Assembly: GCA_000585075.1 (NCBI GenBank)
Contig: JEMY01000056.1
Location: forward strand, 1 to 64,000
Source of the DNA: Candidatus Accumulibacter regalis
Lineage (GTDB): Bacteria > Pseudomonadota > Gammaproteobacteria > Burkholderiales > Rhodocyclaceae
Length of the DNA stretch: 64,000 nucleotides
Direction: 5' to 3'
Shown here: one piece after another, positions 7,910 to 20,522 of the stretch
How positions within the stretch are numbered: position 1 is the first letter of the stretch
Layout of the letters: the number at the start of each line of letters is the position of its first letter
The notes under the pieces: generated by a model
Seen by the model: the letters and a program-made list of their open reading frames with translations, nothing else
Told to the model about the DNA's origin: nothing
Database searches by the model: none
Program-made: the position numbers and the translations under genes

Positions 7910-9049
7910 ATGAAGCTGATCTCTTTTCCGGGCAGCGTCCTGGCGACTGTCCTCATCGGGCTGGCATCGTTCAGCGCCCATGCCGCCGATATCGTCGTCG
8001 GCCAGGTAGCCGCGTTCAGCGGCCCGCTGGCGCCGACCGGAACACACATGCGCGCCGGCGCGCAGCTCTATTTCGACGCCGTTAACGCCGCCGGCGGGAT
8101 CCACGGCGCCAAGATCCGCCTGCTCTCCAAAGACGACGGCTACAAGACCGAGGAGACGATTCGCCTGGCCCGCGAATTGCTCAAGGAGGCGCAACCGGTG
8201 GCCTTTTTCGGCTTTGTCGGCACCGGCAACGTCGAGGCGATTCTCGAAAACAAGGTGCTCAGCGAGGCGGGGATTCCGCTCGTTGCCGTGCGCACGGGCG
8301 CGGCATCGGTCGTCCAACGCAACGACCCGCTGCTGTTCATGACCCGCGCCAGCTACGCGGCGGAAGTGCAGAAGATCGTCGATCAGTACGCCACCACCGG
8401 CTACAGCAGCTTTGCCATCCTCTATCAGGACGACGCCTTCGGACGCGACGTGCTGGGTAGCGCCGAAGCGGCCATCAAGGAAGCCGGCGGCAGGCTGGTG
8501 GCCACCGGCTCGTACGCCAAGAACACCACCGACGTCGGCGCGGCGGTGAAGACCATCGCCGCCGCCAAGCCGCAAGCGGTGATCATGATCGCCAACACGG
8601 CGGCCAGTTCGGAGTTCCTGAAACAGTCACGCGAAGACGGCAACTTCGCGCAGTACGTCGCCCTCTCGGTCACCGACGCCGCACAGGTGGTCAAGCGCAT
8701 CGGTGCCGACAAGGCGGCGGGACTGGTACTCACCCAGGTGGTTCCGGACCCGAACAGCCCGACGGTTCCCCTGATCAAGGAAATCCAGCACAACTTCGCG
8801 AAGTTCAAACCGAAGGACGTCACTGCCAATCACACCTTCGTCGAAGGCTATCTCGGCGCCAAGGTGCTCGCTGAAGCATTGCGCCGTGCCGGCCCGAACC
8901 CGACCCGCCAGAAAGTGCGCGAGGCCCTCGAATCGATGAAGAACTATGACGCTGGCGAAGTATTCATCAGTTTCTCGGCCAACCGGCACACCGGTTCGCG
9001 CTACGTCGACATCACCATCCTCAATCAGGCCGGCAAGCTGCTGCGCTAG
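7910..9049 (+). CDS. ABC transporter substrate-binding protein, branched-chain amino acid/amide type
   Basis: A periplasmic binding protein of the LivK/Peripla_BP_6 class. A signal peptide ends in SFSAHAAD, and the mature protein starts IVVGQVAAFSGPLAPTGTHM, the hallmark first strand and ligand loop. DDGYKTEETIRLARELL and AILYQDDAFGRDVL are also family patterns. Two ATGs stand side by side; the second (7910) has better spacing from GGAG. No permease or ATPase genes lie nearby, so it either partners with a distant transporter or works as a sensor ligand carrier. The ligand is unknown. Confidence 0.85.
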   Translation: MKLISFPGSVLATVLIGLASFSAHAADIVVGQVAAFSGPLAPTGTHMRAGAQLYFDAVNAAGGIHGAKIRLLSKDDGYKTEETIRLARELLKEAQPVAFFGFVGTGNVEAILENKVLSEAGIPLVAVRTGAASVVQRNDPLLFMTRASYAAEVQKIVDQYATTGYSSFAILYQDDAFGRDVLGSAEAAIKEAGGRLVATGSYAKNTTDVGAAVKTIAAAKPQAVIMIANTAASSEFLKQSREDGNFAQYVALSVTDAAQVVKRIGADKAAGLVLTQVVPDPNSPTVPLIKEIQHNFAKFKPKDVTANHTFVEGYLGAKVLAEALRRAGPNPTRQKVREALESMKNYDAGEVFISFSANRHTGSRYVDITILNQAGKLLR

Positions 9050-9091
9050 GCGACGCAGGCACGCGTTCCTGGCACGCGTTGCGCGGCTCTA

Positions 9092-11140
9092 CTATGGTGC
9101 AAAACTGCGCCAGGCTTCCAGCAGCAGGCGCACGACGCCGCTGACAAGCAGGGCGACGCCGACCGAAAGGCCGATCGAGAAGCACGCCTGACGCCAGCCA
9201 ATGTTCCTCAGCATCACGGCGAAGGTCGATACGCAGGGCACGTAGAAAGTGAGAAAGACCAGAAAAGTGGCGATCTGCAGCCAATCGAGCAGCGGCACGA
9301 TGTCCATCGTCCCCAGCGCCTGGTAAACCATGAGCAAGGACAGTTCCTTGCGCAGGACGCCAAACAGGATCGGCACGCCGAGCAGGGCCGGCAAGCCCAG
9401 CCACCAGCTGGTGATCGGCAGGAGCAGGATATTGATCACCTGGTCGGCGCCGAAATGCGTGAGCAGCGCCAGCAGCACGCTACCGGCGACGAGCAAGGGC
9501 GTGACGATGGTCACGATGTCGCGGGTCCGCTGCCAGGTCTTGGCCAGCACCGCGTTCCAGCGTGGCAGGGCATACGGCGGGATCTCCTGGATCATGCCTA
9601 CCGCGACTTCCTTGTAGAGACTGGCGAGGAGCCGACCCAGCAGCGCCAGGACGACGAGGGTCAGCGCGAAGATCGCCAACACGCCGAGGCCGCCGAGATA
9701 CTTGCCCCCCATGGCCAGGATGATCGCCGAGCGTGCCGAACAGGGAACGAAGGCCATGAGCAGGGTGGCGACGAGGCGATCCTTGCCGGCGGTGGTCGCG
9801 GCGACCATCGAGATCGCCGGAACGTTGCAGCCCAGACCAACCAGGAAAGGCGCCGCTACGGCGCCGTGCAGGCCGATGCGGTGAAAGCCCCGGTCGACGA
9901 CGAAGGCCACCCGGTGCATGATCCCCGACTCTTCGAGGGCGACCAGCAGCAGGACGAGCGGCAACATGTAGGGGATGGCGATCCCGATCAGACCGATCAA
10001 GCCGTCGCTCACGGCACGCCCGACGACACCGGCCGTAGAAGTCGGCTGCCACTCCTGCGCCCATTCCATGAGTGGCGCCGCAGTCCACGCGTCGAGCGTG
10101 GTGCTGAGTTTGAAGACCACCACCAGGACCAGCGCGAAGACCGTCAGGCATCCGATCAGCCCGCCCTGCGGATGCAGAAACAGGCCGTCGAGAAAGCGTT
10201 GCCAGCGGCCAGCGTCGGCGGCACCGCCAAAGCGCGTCACGTTCTCGAAAATCAGCGCCGCCCGATGATGGCGGTCGGCGTGCAGTTCGTCGGATAGCGA
10301 ACGCGGCAGATGCGCCTCGGCGGCTGCACGCGCAGCCAGCACCTGCGGCAGCAGGTGCGGAAAATGACCGCCGAGCTCCTGCAGGAAGTAGTCGTCGTTC
10401 TCGGCCAATTGCATGAGCAGGAAACGCCAGGGAACGCGAAAGGCCTGCTCGACATCGGGCCGGGCGAGCAGCGCACGCAGCGGTTTCAGCGTCGTGCCGA
10501 GATGCACGTTGGGCGCCGTTCGCTGCGGCAGTGTCCGGTCACGCGCCGCCGCCAGGGTGGCGGCGAAGAGCTCGGCGACGCCCAGCCCCATGTGCGCCAC
10601 GGTCGCCACCACCGGCACGCCGAGGCGCTCCGACAAGGCGCGAGTGTTGATGTACAAGCCCTTGCGCCGCGCTTCGTCAACACGGTTGAGGGCGATCACC
10701 AGAGGCTTGCCGAGCAGACTCAGTTCCAGGCTCAGCTCAAGATCACGCTGCAAGGCGGTCGCGTCTACCACCTGTACCAGGACGTCGGGTGAACGAAACG
10801 CGACTGCCGGCCGTTCTGCTTCGTGCGCGGCAACCGGCGGCCAGCGGTCACCCCAGAGCAGATACTTGAGCAGCACCCGGTCGCGCGGATTCAGCGAATG
10901 CAGCGAATCGATCGACGGCAGGTCGAGCAGCGAGATCTGCTCCAATCCGACGTCGACCAGGCACTCGTCATAGGGCTGGCCATCGTGCAGCCTTGTTTCC
11001 TGCTGCGGCGCAGCACTCGAGGCTGCCAGAAACAGGCTGCTCTTGCCCGTACGCAAGCGGCCGACAAGCGCGACTCGCGGGCGCCGCTCACCGCGCAGAA
11101 GCTGCCGCGGCACGGCGATGGTCGAGATTCCTGCCGCCAC
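9092..11140 (-). CDS. FeoB-like GTPase and membrane transporter
   Basis: The 682-residue protein has an N-terminal G domain and a C-terminal polytopic membrane domain with two Gate-type segments (LVGLGCNVPAI and AFVPCSARSAI, each with the Cys typical of FeoB). FeoB imports Fe(II). The P-loop GRLRTGKS and the G4 motif NRVD are present, but the G3 motif is DLPSIDSL rather than DxPG, a change in the residue that positions the catalytic water. No FeoA or FeoC lies nearby. It may be a divergent FeoB or a transporter for another metal. The start is GTG at 11140 with a GAGG site upstream. Confidence 0.8.
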   Translation of the reverse strand: MAAGISTIAVPRQLLRGERRPRVALVGRLRTGKSSLFLAASSAAPQQETRLHDGQPYDECLVDVGLEQISLLDLPSIDSLHSLNPRDRVLLKYLLWGDRWPPVAAHEAERPAVAFRSPDVLVQVVDATALQRDLELSLELSLLGKPLVIALNRVDEARRKGLYINTRALSERLGVPVVATVAHMGLGVAELFAATLAAARDRTLPQRTAPNVHLGTTLKPLRALLARPDVEQAFRVPWRFLLMQLAENDDYFLQELGGHFPHLLPQVLAARAAAEAHLPRSLSDELHADRHHRAALIFENVTRFGGAADAGRWQRFLDGLFLHPQGGLIGCLTVFALVLVVVFKLSTTLDAWTAAPLMEWAQEWQPTSTAGVVGRAVSDGLIGLIGIAIPYMLPLVLLLVALEESGIMHRVAFVVDRGFHRIGLHGAVAAPFLVGLGCNVPAISMVAATTAGKDRLVATLLMAFVPCSARSAIILAMGGKYLGGLGVLAIFALTLVVLALLGRLLASLYKEVAVGMIQEIPPYALPRWNAVLAKTWQRTRDIVTIVTPLLVAGSVLLALLTHFGADQVINILLLPITSWWLGLPALLGVPILFGVLRKELSLLMVYQALGTMDIVPLLDWLQIATFLVFLTFYVPCVSTFAVMLRNIGWRQACFSIGLSVGVALLVSGVVRLLLEAWRSFAP

Positions 11141-11312
11141 GTCAGTCCTCTTCCCCTGGTTCCGTTTGCCGATGGCGGTGCGCTGGCCGGCAGCGACCCG
11201 ACTGCTATCGTCGCGGGCGCCGCCGTCGGCTAGCAGGCGGCACGGCCTTGCAACGGCCGACCGAGGGTGCGGCTAGCGAAGACTGCCGGCGACCCGCGCT
11301 CGCCAGAGCGAG

Positions 11313-11819
11313 TCAATCCTCGTCGTCGAAGTCGCCGTCGTGCGTGTGACCGTGGCTGATCTCTTCGGCAGTCGCCGGGCGAACACTGGTCACCGTACAG
11401 GTAAACACCAGCGCCATTCCCGCCAGCGGATGGTTGCCGTCGAGAACCACCTTGTCGTCGGCCATTTCCGTCACCCGATAGATCAGGACGTCCTCGTCGT
11501 CGTCATCGTCGTCGGCGCCCTCGGGAATTCCTTCGAACTGCATGCCAACCTGCAACTCCTCCGGGAACTGCGCGCGGGGTTCGACCTGGACAAGCGCTGC
11601 GTCGTATTCGCCGAAGGCATCGTCCGGTTGCATCTTTACGACCACCGACTCACCAACCTTCTTGCCCTGCACTGCTTCTTCGATGAGGGGAAAAATGTCG
11701 TCGTAGCCCCCGTGCAGATAGACCAACGGTTCCTGACCGGCATCGACCAGCGCTCCCTCGAAATCGGCGACGCTGTAGTCAAGGGTGACCACGGTATTCT
11801 TGGCAACTTGCATGTTCAT
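11313..11819 (-). CDS. slyD: FKBP-type peptidyl-prolyl isomerase, SlyD-like
   Basis: A cytoplasmic prolyl isomerase/chaperone of about 168 residues. The N-terminus VAKNTVVTLDYSVAD and the loop-insert pattern (PLIEEAVQGKKVGESVVVKM, PDDAFGEYD) match SlyD, and DGNHPLAGMALVFTCTV closes the FKBP fold. The tail SHGHTHDGDFDDED is short but contains a few histidines, a reduced form of SlyD's metal-binding tail. Odd is the acidic insertion DDDDDDED within the fold at about residue 108. The start at 11819 overlaps the bcp stop (ATGA), so the two are co-translated. Function as a nickel chaperone is possible but not shown. Confidence 0.88.
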   Translation of the reverse strand: MNMQVAKNTVVTLDYSVADFEGALVDAGQEPLVYLHGGYDDIFPLIEEAVQGKKVGESVVVKMQPDDAFGEYDAALVQVEPRAQFPEELQVGMQFEGIPEGADDDDDDEDVLIYRVTEMADDKVVLDGNHPLAGMALVFTCTVTSVRPATAEEISHGHTHDGDFDDED

Positions 11820-12286
11820 GAATTGAGTTCCTTCACCCTGCGCAACATTTCCAGCGCATGGCCTTTGGCAGTCACTCCGTAAAGCGCGAGACGGAGAACG
11901 CCCTGTTTGTCGATGACGAAAGTCGAGCGCACAATGCCGTACTTCTTGACACCATTCACTTCTTTCGCCTGCCAGACACCGTACCGCTTGCAAGCCGCTC
12001 CTTCGCTGTCGGAAAGGAGTGCGACCGAAATCCCGTGCTTGTCTCTGAATTCGGCGTGCCTGATGCAGTCGTCACGGCTGATGCCGATAATCGTGCAATC
12101 ATGGCGCGCAAACTGATCCTCATGATCGGAGAAATCGGTTGCCTGCAAGGTGCAGCACGGCGCGTCATCCCTGGGGTAAAAAAAGAGAATGACATTATTC
12201 CTGCCCTGGAAGCGGGCAATATCGATGAGTTCCATGTCCGCATCGGGGAGGACGAACATCGGTGCTGCCTGTCCTGCTTTCAGCAT
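11816..12286 (-). CDS. bcp: Peroxiredoxin, Bcp/PrxQ type
   Basis: A thiol peroxidase that reduces hydrogen and organic peroxides using thioredoxin. The active-site loop is FFYPRDDAPCCTLQATDF; the second Cys of CC, in the CT position, is the peroxidatic residue. The canonical loop has PGCT, so the Pro-Gly is Pro-Cys here and an extra cysteine sits next to the catalytic one. No Cys is found five residues later, so this is probably a one-cysteine or atypical two-cysteine form. It runs as a two-gene unit with slyD. A trxA gene lies in this window at 23091. Confidence 0.93.
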   Translation of the reverse strand: MLKAGQAAPMFVLPDADMELIDIARFQGRNNVILFFYPRDDAPCCTLQATDFSDHEDQFARHDCTIIGISRDDCIRHAEFRDKHGISVALLSDSEGAACKRYGVWQAKEVNGVKKYGIVRSTFVIDKQGVLRLALYGVTAKGHALEMLRRVKELNS

Positions 12287-12542
12287 GGTGACCCCTCAAA
12301 GCTTCCCAACGACCCTCACGGCCCGTACGCGCGCAAATGGGTGAAGCCGATTCTAACCAAGCTTCCGGCAACTGGCCACAAGAAAGCGCTGGCAGCTCAG
12401 GCTACAATGAGCTGGCGACGAGGATGCTCGCTGACTCCGGTTACACGCCAGGAACACTCTCGCATCGTCGCCGCCCCCAGCTACGCGCGGAGCTGAAGGA
12501 TACCCGTCATCCTCGTACGCCGCAAACCCGGAGAGCGACCCC

Positions 12543-13244
12543 ATGACTTTCATTCGACCTCTGCTGCACGCCACACCCCTGCTGCTCATGGTACTCGCCA
12601 CGCCGGCACCGGCAGCAGCGAGCGACGAGGCGCCAATCACCACCGTCGAACTTTCGGCCGAGGCGGAACGCCCGGCAGCCAACGATCTGGCGCGCGCCTC
12701 GGTCTTTGCCGAGGCCAGCGGAGCGACACCGGCGGAACCGGCCGGCCGGGTCAATAAGCTCATCAGCGACGCCCTGAAGACGGCCAGGACCTACGCCAAG
12801 GTCAGGGCGCAAAGCGGCGCCACGCACACCTATCCGATCTATGGCAAAGACGCCAGGATCGAAGCCTGGCGAATGCGCTCCGAGCTGACCCTCGAGTCGC
12901 GCGACAGCGCTGCGCTCTCCGAGCTCCTCGGCCAGCTCCAGACCGCGCTGGGTGTCGCCAACCTGATCATGCTGCCGAGCCCGGAAACCAGAAAACAGGC
13001 GGAAAACGAGGCCATCATCGAAGCCATCGCCGCGTTCAGGGAACGCGCCAGAACAGTCGCCGACGCACTCAGAAAAGACTACCGCATCAAGCAACTGTCG
13101 ATCGGCAGCGGCGGTCGGCCACCCGCTCAACCCAGGATGCGTTCGGCAGCCCTGGCCTCGGCCGATGCCGCACCGATGCCGATCGAAGCCGGCGAGACGC
13201 TGATCCGGGCAACGATTTCCGGCCAGATCGAGCTGACCGACTAG
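12543..13244 (+). CDS. Periplasmic SIMPL (DUF541) domain protein
   Basis: The signal peptide (HATPLLLMVLATPAPAAA) is followed by TTVELSAEAERPAANDLARA, the opening strand of the SIMPL/DUF541 fold, then a long region ending in GETLIRATISGQIEL, which closes it. Members are periplasmic or outer-membrane proteins linked to oxidative-stress tolerance; their biochemical role is not known. Length of 233 residues fits. It stands alone, transcribed divergently from bcp and convergently toward ftsB. Confidence 0.82.
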   Translation: MTFIRPLLHATPLLLMVLATPAPAAASDEAPITTVELSAEAERPAANDLARASVFAEASGATPAEPAGRVNKLISDALKTARTYAKVRAQSGATHTYPIYGKDARIEAWRMRSELTLESRDSAALSELLGQLQTALGVANLIMLPSPETRKQAENEAIIEAIAAFRERARTVADALRKDYRIKQLSIGSGGRPPAQPRMRSAALASADAAPMPIEAGETLIRATISGQIELTD

Positions 13245-13328
13245 TCGCCGCAGGCGCTGCGGCCAGCAGCGCAGGCGCGCCGGGACCTCCTGTGGGTGAG
13301 ACCGGGCGAGCGCGCTCCGTAGCTTTCG

Positions 13329-13685
13329 CTAGCGCTTGGCCGGTTTCGCCGGAGCGACTTGAGCGGCGACGGCCGCGCTCCTGGCCGCCGGCGCGACGGC
13401 TGGCGCGGCGCGAGGACGATCAGGAATCTGCACGAAAACCTCATCCTGCTTGACCATCCCGAGTTCGAAGCGCGCACGCTCTTCGATGGCATCGTAACCC
13501 TGCTTCAGGTCGCGCGCTTCGGCGTCGAGCCCGGCGTTGCGCATCTCGAGCGTCTGGTTGATTTCCTTCTGCTGCTGCAACTGCCGGTCGACATCCCATA
13601 CCCGCAGCCAGCCCCCTTTGCCGATCCACAGGGGGGCCTGCAGCAAGACGACGACTACCAATAGCCCGACAGCAAGCCAGCGCAC
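13329..13685 (-). CDS. ftsB: Cell division protein FtsB
   Basis: A bitopic divisome protein that forms a complex with FtsL and FtsQ. Residues 1-20 are the single transmembrane helix ([19 protein letters not shown]), followed by the coiled coil [22 protein letters not shown] and the conserved [22 protein letters not shown] segment. The alanine/proline-rich tail of about 28 residues is longer than in E. coli. Start is GTG at 13685. It lies 28 bases behind eno, the usual eno-ftsB arrangement of proteobacteria. Confidence 0.95.
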   Translation of the reverse strand: MRWLAVGLLVVVVLLQAPLWIGKGGWLRVWDVDRQLQQQKEINQTLEMRNAGLDAEARDLKQGYDAIEERARFELGMVKQDEVFVQIPDRPRAAPAVAPAARSAAVAAQVAPAKPAKR

Positions 13686-13713
13686 GGTGCGGGACGTCTA
13701 GGGCGCCGGGGGG

Positions 13714-17900
<4,187 letters not shown>

Positions 17901-18443
17901 TCAGCGAATGAACTCGCGGCTGACCGCACGAAAGACGTCCGTCCCGGCCTTTCCCAACCACTCGAAGGCGACCATTTCACGCGACACAATGTCGGCGCCG
18001 TGTGCACGCATGCGCTCCAGCGCCAACGCCTTGTCGCTGCTTCGCCGTGAGCCAACGGCGTCGTCGACGACGAAAACACGGCGACCGGCGGCGATCAGGT
18101 CAAGCACCGTCTGCTGAACGCAGACGTGCGCTTCGGTGCCGGCAACGACAAACTGCGCGCGCTCGCCACCGGGCGCCCGAAACAGGGCCCCTTCGGCGAC
18201 CGCCGAGAAATGCATCTTCTCGACCAGGCAGTCGTCGGGCAGCAAGGCCCGCAAGGCCGCCATGGTCGGCCCGAGGCCTTGCGGATACTGCTCGCTGCAG
18301 ATGACCGGGACGCCGAGACGCTGCGCCAGCCGGGTCAACCACAAGCCGGCCTCAAGGACGCCTGCCGCGTCGTGGATGGCCGGGTACAGGCGCTCCTGCA
18401 AATCGACCAGCAACAAAGTGGAACGGTCAGCATGGATCAACAT
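17901..18443 (-). CDS. Isochorismatase-family hydrolase (YcaC-like)
   Basis: A cysteine-hydrolase superfamily protein of 180 residues. It has STLLLVDLQERLYPAI with the catalytic Asp, VICSEQYPQGLGPT, EKMHFSA with the Lys, and FVVAGTEAHVCVQQTVLDL with the nucleophilic Cys, so the Asp-Lys-Cys triad is present. The subfamily resembles YcaC/nicotinamidase-like hydrolases of unknown substrate. The start at 18443 has GAGAGA upstream. It lies 18 bases behind the NMT1-type binding protein gene and is probably co-transcribed with it. Confidence 0.88.
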   Translation of the reverse strand: MLIHADRSTLLLVDLQERLYPAIHDAAGVLEAGLWLTRLAQRLGVPVICSEQYPQGLGPTMAALRALLPDDCLVEKMHFSAVAEGALFRAPGGERAQFVVAGTEAHVCVQQTVLDLIAAGRRVFVVDDAVGSRRSSDKALALERMRAHGADIVSREMVAFEWLGKAGTDVFRAVSREFIR

Positions 18444-18460
18444 CTTCTCTCTCCAGACAA

Positions 18461-19597
18461 TCAAACACGGGTGGCGAGGAAGCGGCGCGTACCCCAGGCG
18501 ACAAGCAGCAGGCCGATCACGGCACCGCCCAGCATCCAGGGTACGAACGGGCCCAGACCGCCAGCGTCGGGATCGTACACAAAACCCAGCAGGTCGGTGC
18601 CCGGCTTGAGCTTGCCCTGCGCGGTGTAGACATCGACGATGTGCTGCCAGCGAGCGATGCTCATCACTCCGGGCTCGACGCCCGCTGGTCGCGCCAGGCC
18701 GCCGATCTGGCGCGCCTCGAAGAGCAGCTGCTCGCGGCTCCTGCCCTGCGTGTTGTAGCGGGCGAGGATCAGATCGACCACTTCCTCGGGATGATCGAGC
18801 GCGTAATCCAGGCCCTTGACGGTGGCCGCGCGAAACGCGCGCACCATGCCGGGCTGGGCCTGCAGAACGCTTTCCGAAGTGAACAGCAGCGTAGCGTAGA
18901 AGTCGATCGCCGCGCTGCGTGGCAGGAGCAGGAGGTAATCACCACTGCCGGTCAGCTCGCCTACCGCCGCGTCGCCGACGAACACACCGACCGCATCCAC
19001 CTGCCCCGCCAACAGCGCCCGGCGTGCATCGCCGATAGCCGGCAGATGCTCGAATTTCCCTGGCAGCAGCGCGCTCGCCGCGAGGAAGGCCAGTATCTCG
19101 TCCTCGGTCGCGCGACCGGTGCCGACGCGCTGGCCGGCAAGATCGCCCGCCGCGGCGATTCCCGGCTGGCGACGGGCCAGCAGGCCCACCGGCGAGTGCT
19201 GCAGCAAGGCCGCCAGGGCAATTACCGGCCGCCCGTCGGCACGCTCGACGATCAGCGTCGAATCGAGCGTACCGAAGTCGGCCCGCCCGTCGGCGACCTC
19301 CTTGGCCACGTCGACAGCGGGCGACCATTCCCTGAGCGAGACATCGAGCCCGGCTTCGTGGTAATAAGCCTTCTCCAGAGCCGCGATGAAGGCCGCGAAC
19401 TCGAACTGATACTTCCCGCCAAGCTGCACGGAAACCATCTGCCGAGGCTTGCCCTCGACGGCCAGGCCCTGTGCTCCCGCCGCAGGCAGGGCGGTCATCA
19501 GGGCCCAGGCGGTCAGGACAAGCGTCTTTCGGGCAAGGGCGCGCAACAGGCGACGCGGGTGATCGGGCCGAGCGCGGAGGCGGGGAAACGTAGTCAT
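18461..19597 (-). CDS. NMT1/THI5-type substrate-binding protein with C-terminal membrane anchor
   Basis: The N-terminal part has a signal sequence (LVLTAWALMTALPAAGAQ) and an SsuA/NMT1-like binding fold: VQLGGKYQFEFAAFIAALEK, then GLDVSLREWS and VADGRADFGTLDSTLIVERA. Unlike normal solute-binding proteins it ends in a transmembrane helix (VPWMLGGAVIGLLLVAWG) and stops nine residues later. The same binding domain plus helix is used as the sensor part of histidine kinases and GGDEF proteins in this group. It could be a truncated sensor or a membrane-tethered binding protein. No ABC permease lies next to it. The ligand is unknown. Confidence 0.8.
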   Translation of the reverse strand: MTTFPRLRARPDHPRRLLRALARKTLVLTAWALMTALPAAGAQGLAVEGKPRQMVSVQLGGKYQFEFAAFIAALEKAYYHEAGLDVSLREWSPAVDVAKEVADGRADFGTLDSTLIVERADGRPVIALAALLQHSPVGLLARRQPGIAAAGDLAGQRVGTGRATEDEILAFLAASALLPGKFEHLPAIGDARRALLAGQVDAVGVFVGDAAVGELTGSGDYLLLLPRSAAIDFYATLLFTSESVLQAQPGMVRAFRAATVKGLDYALDHPEEVVDLILARYNTQGRSREQLLFEARQIGGLARPAGVEPGVMSIARWQHIVDVYTAQGKLKPGTDLLGFVYDPDAGGLGPFVPWMLGGAVIGLLLVAWGTRRFLATRV

Positions 19598-19842
19598 CGG
19601 CAGCGATGGTAATATGCGCGACGCTGGGTGCCAAGCATTGACTGGACATTGCAGTCGCGCAGGAAGCCGACCCAGGCGGCGGCCGACCAGCGCCGAGCAA
19701 GAGATCGCGCAGAATGACGAACGAATTGGCGACTAGCGCCGAAGCCGTCGATCACAGGGTCGACAGGCAGGCGCCAGGGCCATCAAACTGGCGTCTGAGA
19801 GCAAATGAACAGCAGTTTCATTCGGGCAGGAGAACTACGCAG

Positions 19843-20457
19843 ATGAAAACAGCCGCACCTCGCACCGCGCTGCTGGCCGCTGCCGTCCTGGCGCTCGCCC
19901 TGACCGGATGCGGCGAGAAGTCGGCGGACAGTGCACAGCCGGTCACGCCCGAGGTGGTGGAAAAAACGCCGGCTGAAGCACCGCCACTGGTCAAGGCAGC
20001 CATTGCCGGCGACCTGGCGGAAATCAGGGCCTTGCTCGACGCTGGCGCTGAAATCGATGCCACCGACGCACTGGGCAGAACGCCGCTGCACCTGGCCGCG
20101 TTCTACGGCCATCCGCGTACGACGGCGCTGCTGATTGCCCGTGGGGCAAACATCGAAGCCAGGGACGGCATCGGAATGACGCCCTTGCATGCAGCGGTGA
20201 TTTCAGGAGGCCGGCGCGAGGTGGAAACGCTGATCGAGAGAAACGCCGACGTGACCGCGAAAACCGCCGCCGGACAGACGCCGCTCCACCTCTCGGCCGC
20301 CACCGGCCAGCCAAAGCTCTCGCAGTACCTGATCGCACAAGGCGCCGATCCGAATAGCACCGACCGCGACGGCAAGACGCCGCTCTTCTATGCCTCGCGC
20401 AACGGCCACCCGATCACCACCGGCGTGCTCAACAAATACGTCAAGAACAAGGATTGA
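19843..20457 (+). CDS. Ankyrin-repeat lipoprotein
   Basis: Start ATG at 19843 follows AGGAGA and gives a lipoprotein signal with lipobox LALTGCGEK (Cys near residue 25). After a Pro/Glu-rich linker come four ankyrin repeats of about 33 residues, with the typical GRTPLHLAAFYGHPRTTALL, GMTPLHAAVISGG, GQTPLHLSAATGQ and GKTPLFYASRNGH turns. Ankyrin repeats bind proteins, so this is probably a periplasmic, membrane-tethered interaction partner. The bound partner is not evident. Confidence 0.9.
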   Translation: MKTAAPRTALLAAAVLALALTGCGEKSADSAQPVTPEVVEKTPAEAPPLVKAAIAGDLAEIRALLDAGAEIDATDALGRTPLHLAAFYGHPRTTALLIARGANIEARDGIGMTPLHAAVISGGRREVETLIERNADVTAKTAAGQTPLHLSAATGQPKLSQYLIAQGADPNSTDRDGKTPLFYASRNGHPITTGVLNKYVKNKD

Positions 20458-20522
20458 GAGCGCGACGGCAGGCGTGGTACAGCACGAGGACCGCACCGCC
20501 GTCCGCTAAGGCCACGAGCAAA

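Noticed and set aside
13255-13280. GCGCTGC/GCAGCGC hairpin between the SIMPL gene and ftsB
   Set aside because: The stem is only seven bases, has no U-run and lies in DNA where such repeats occur by chance.
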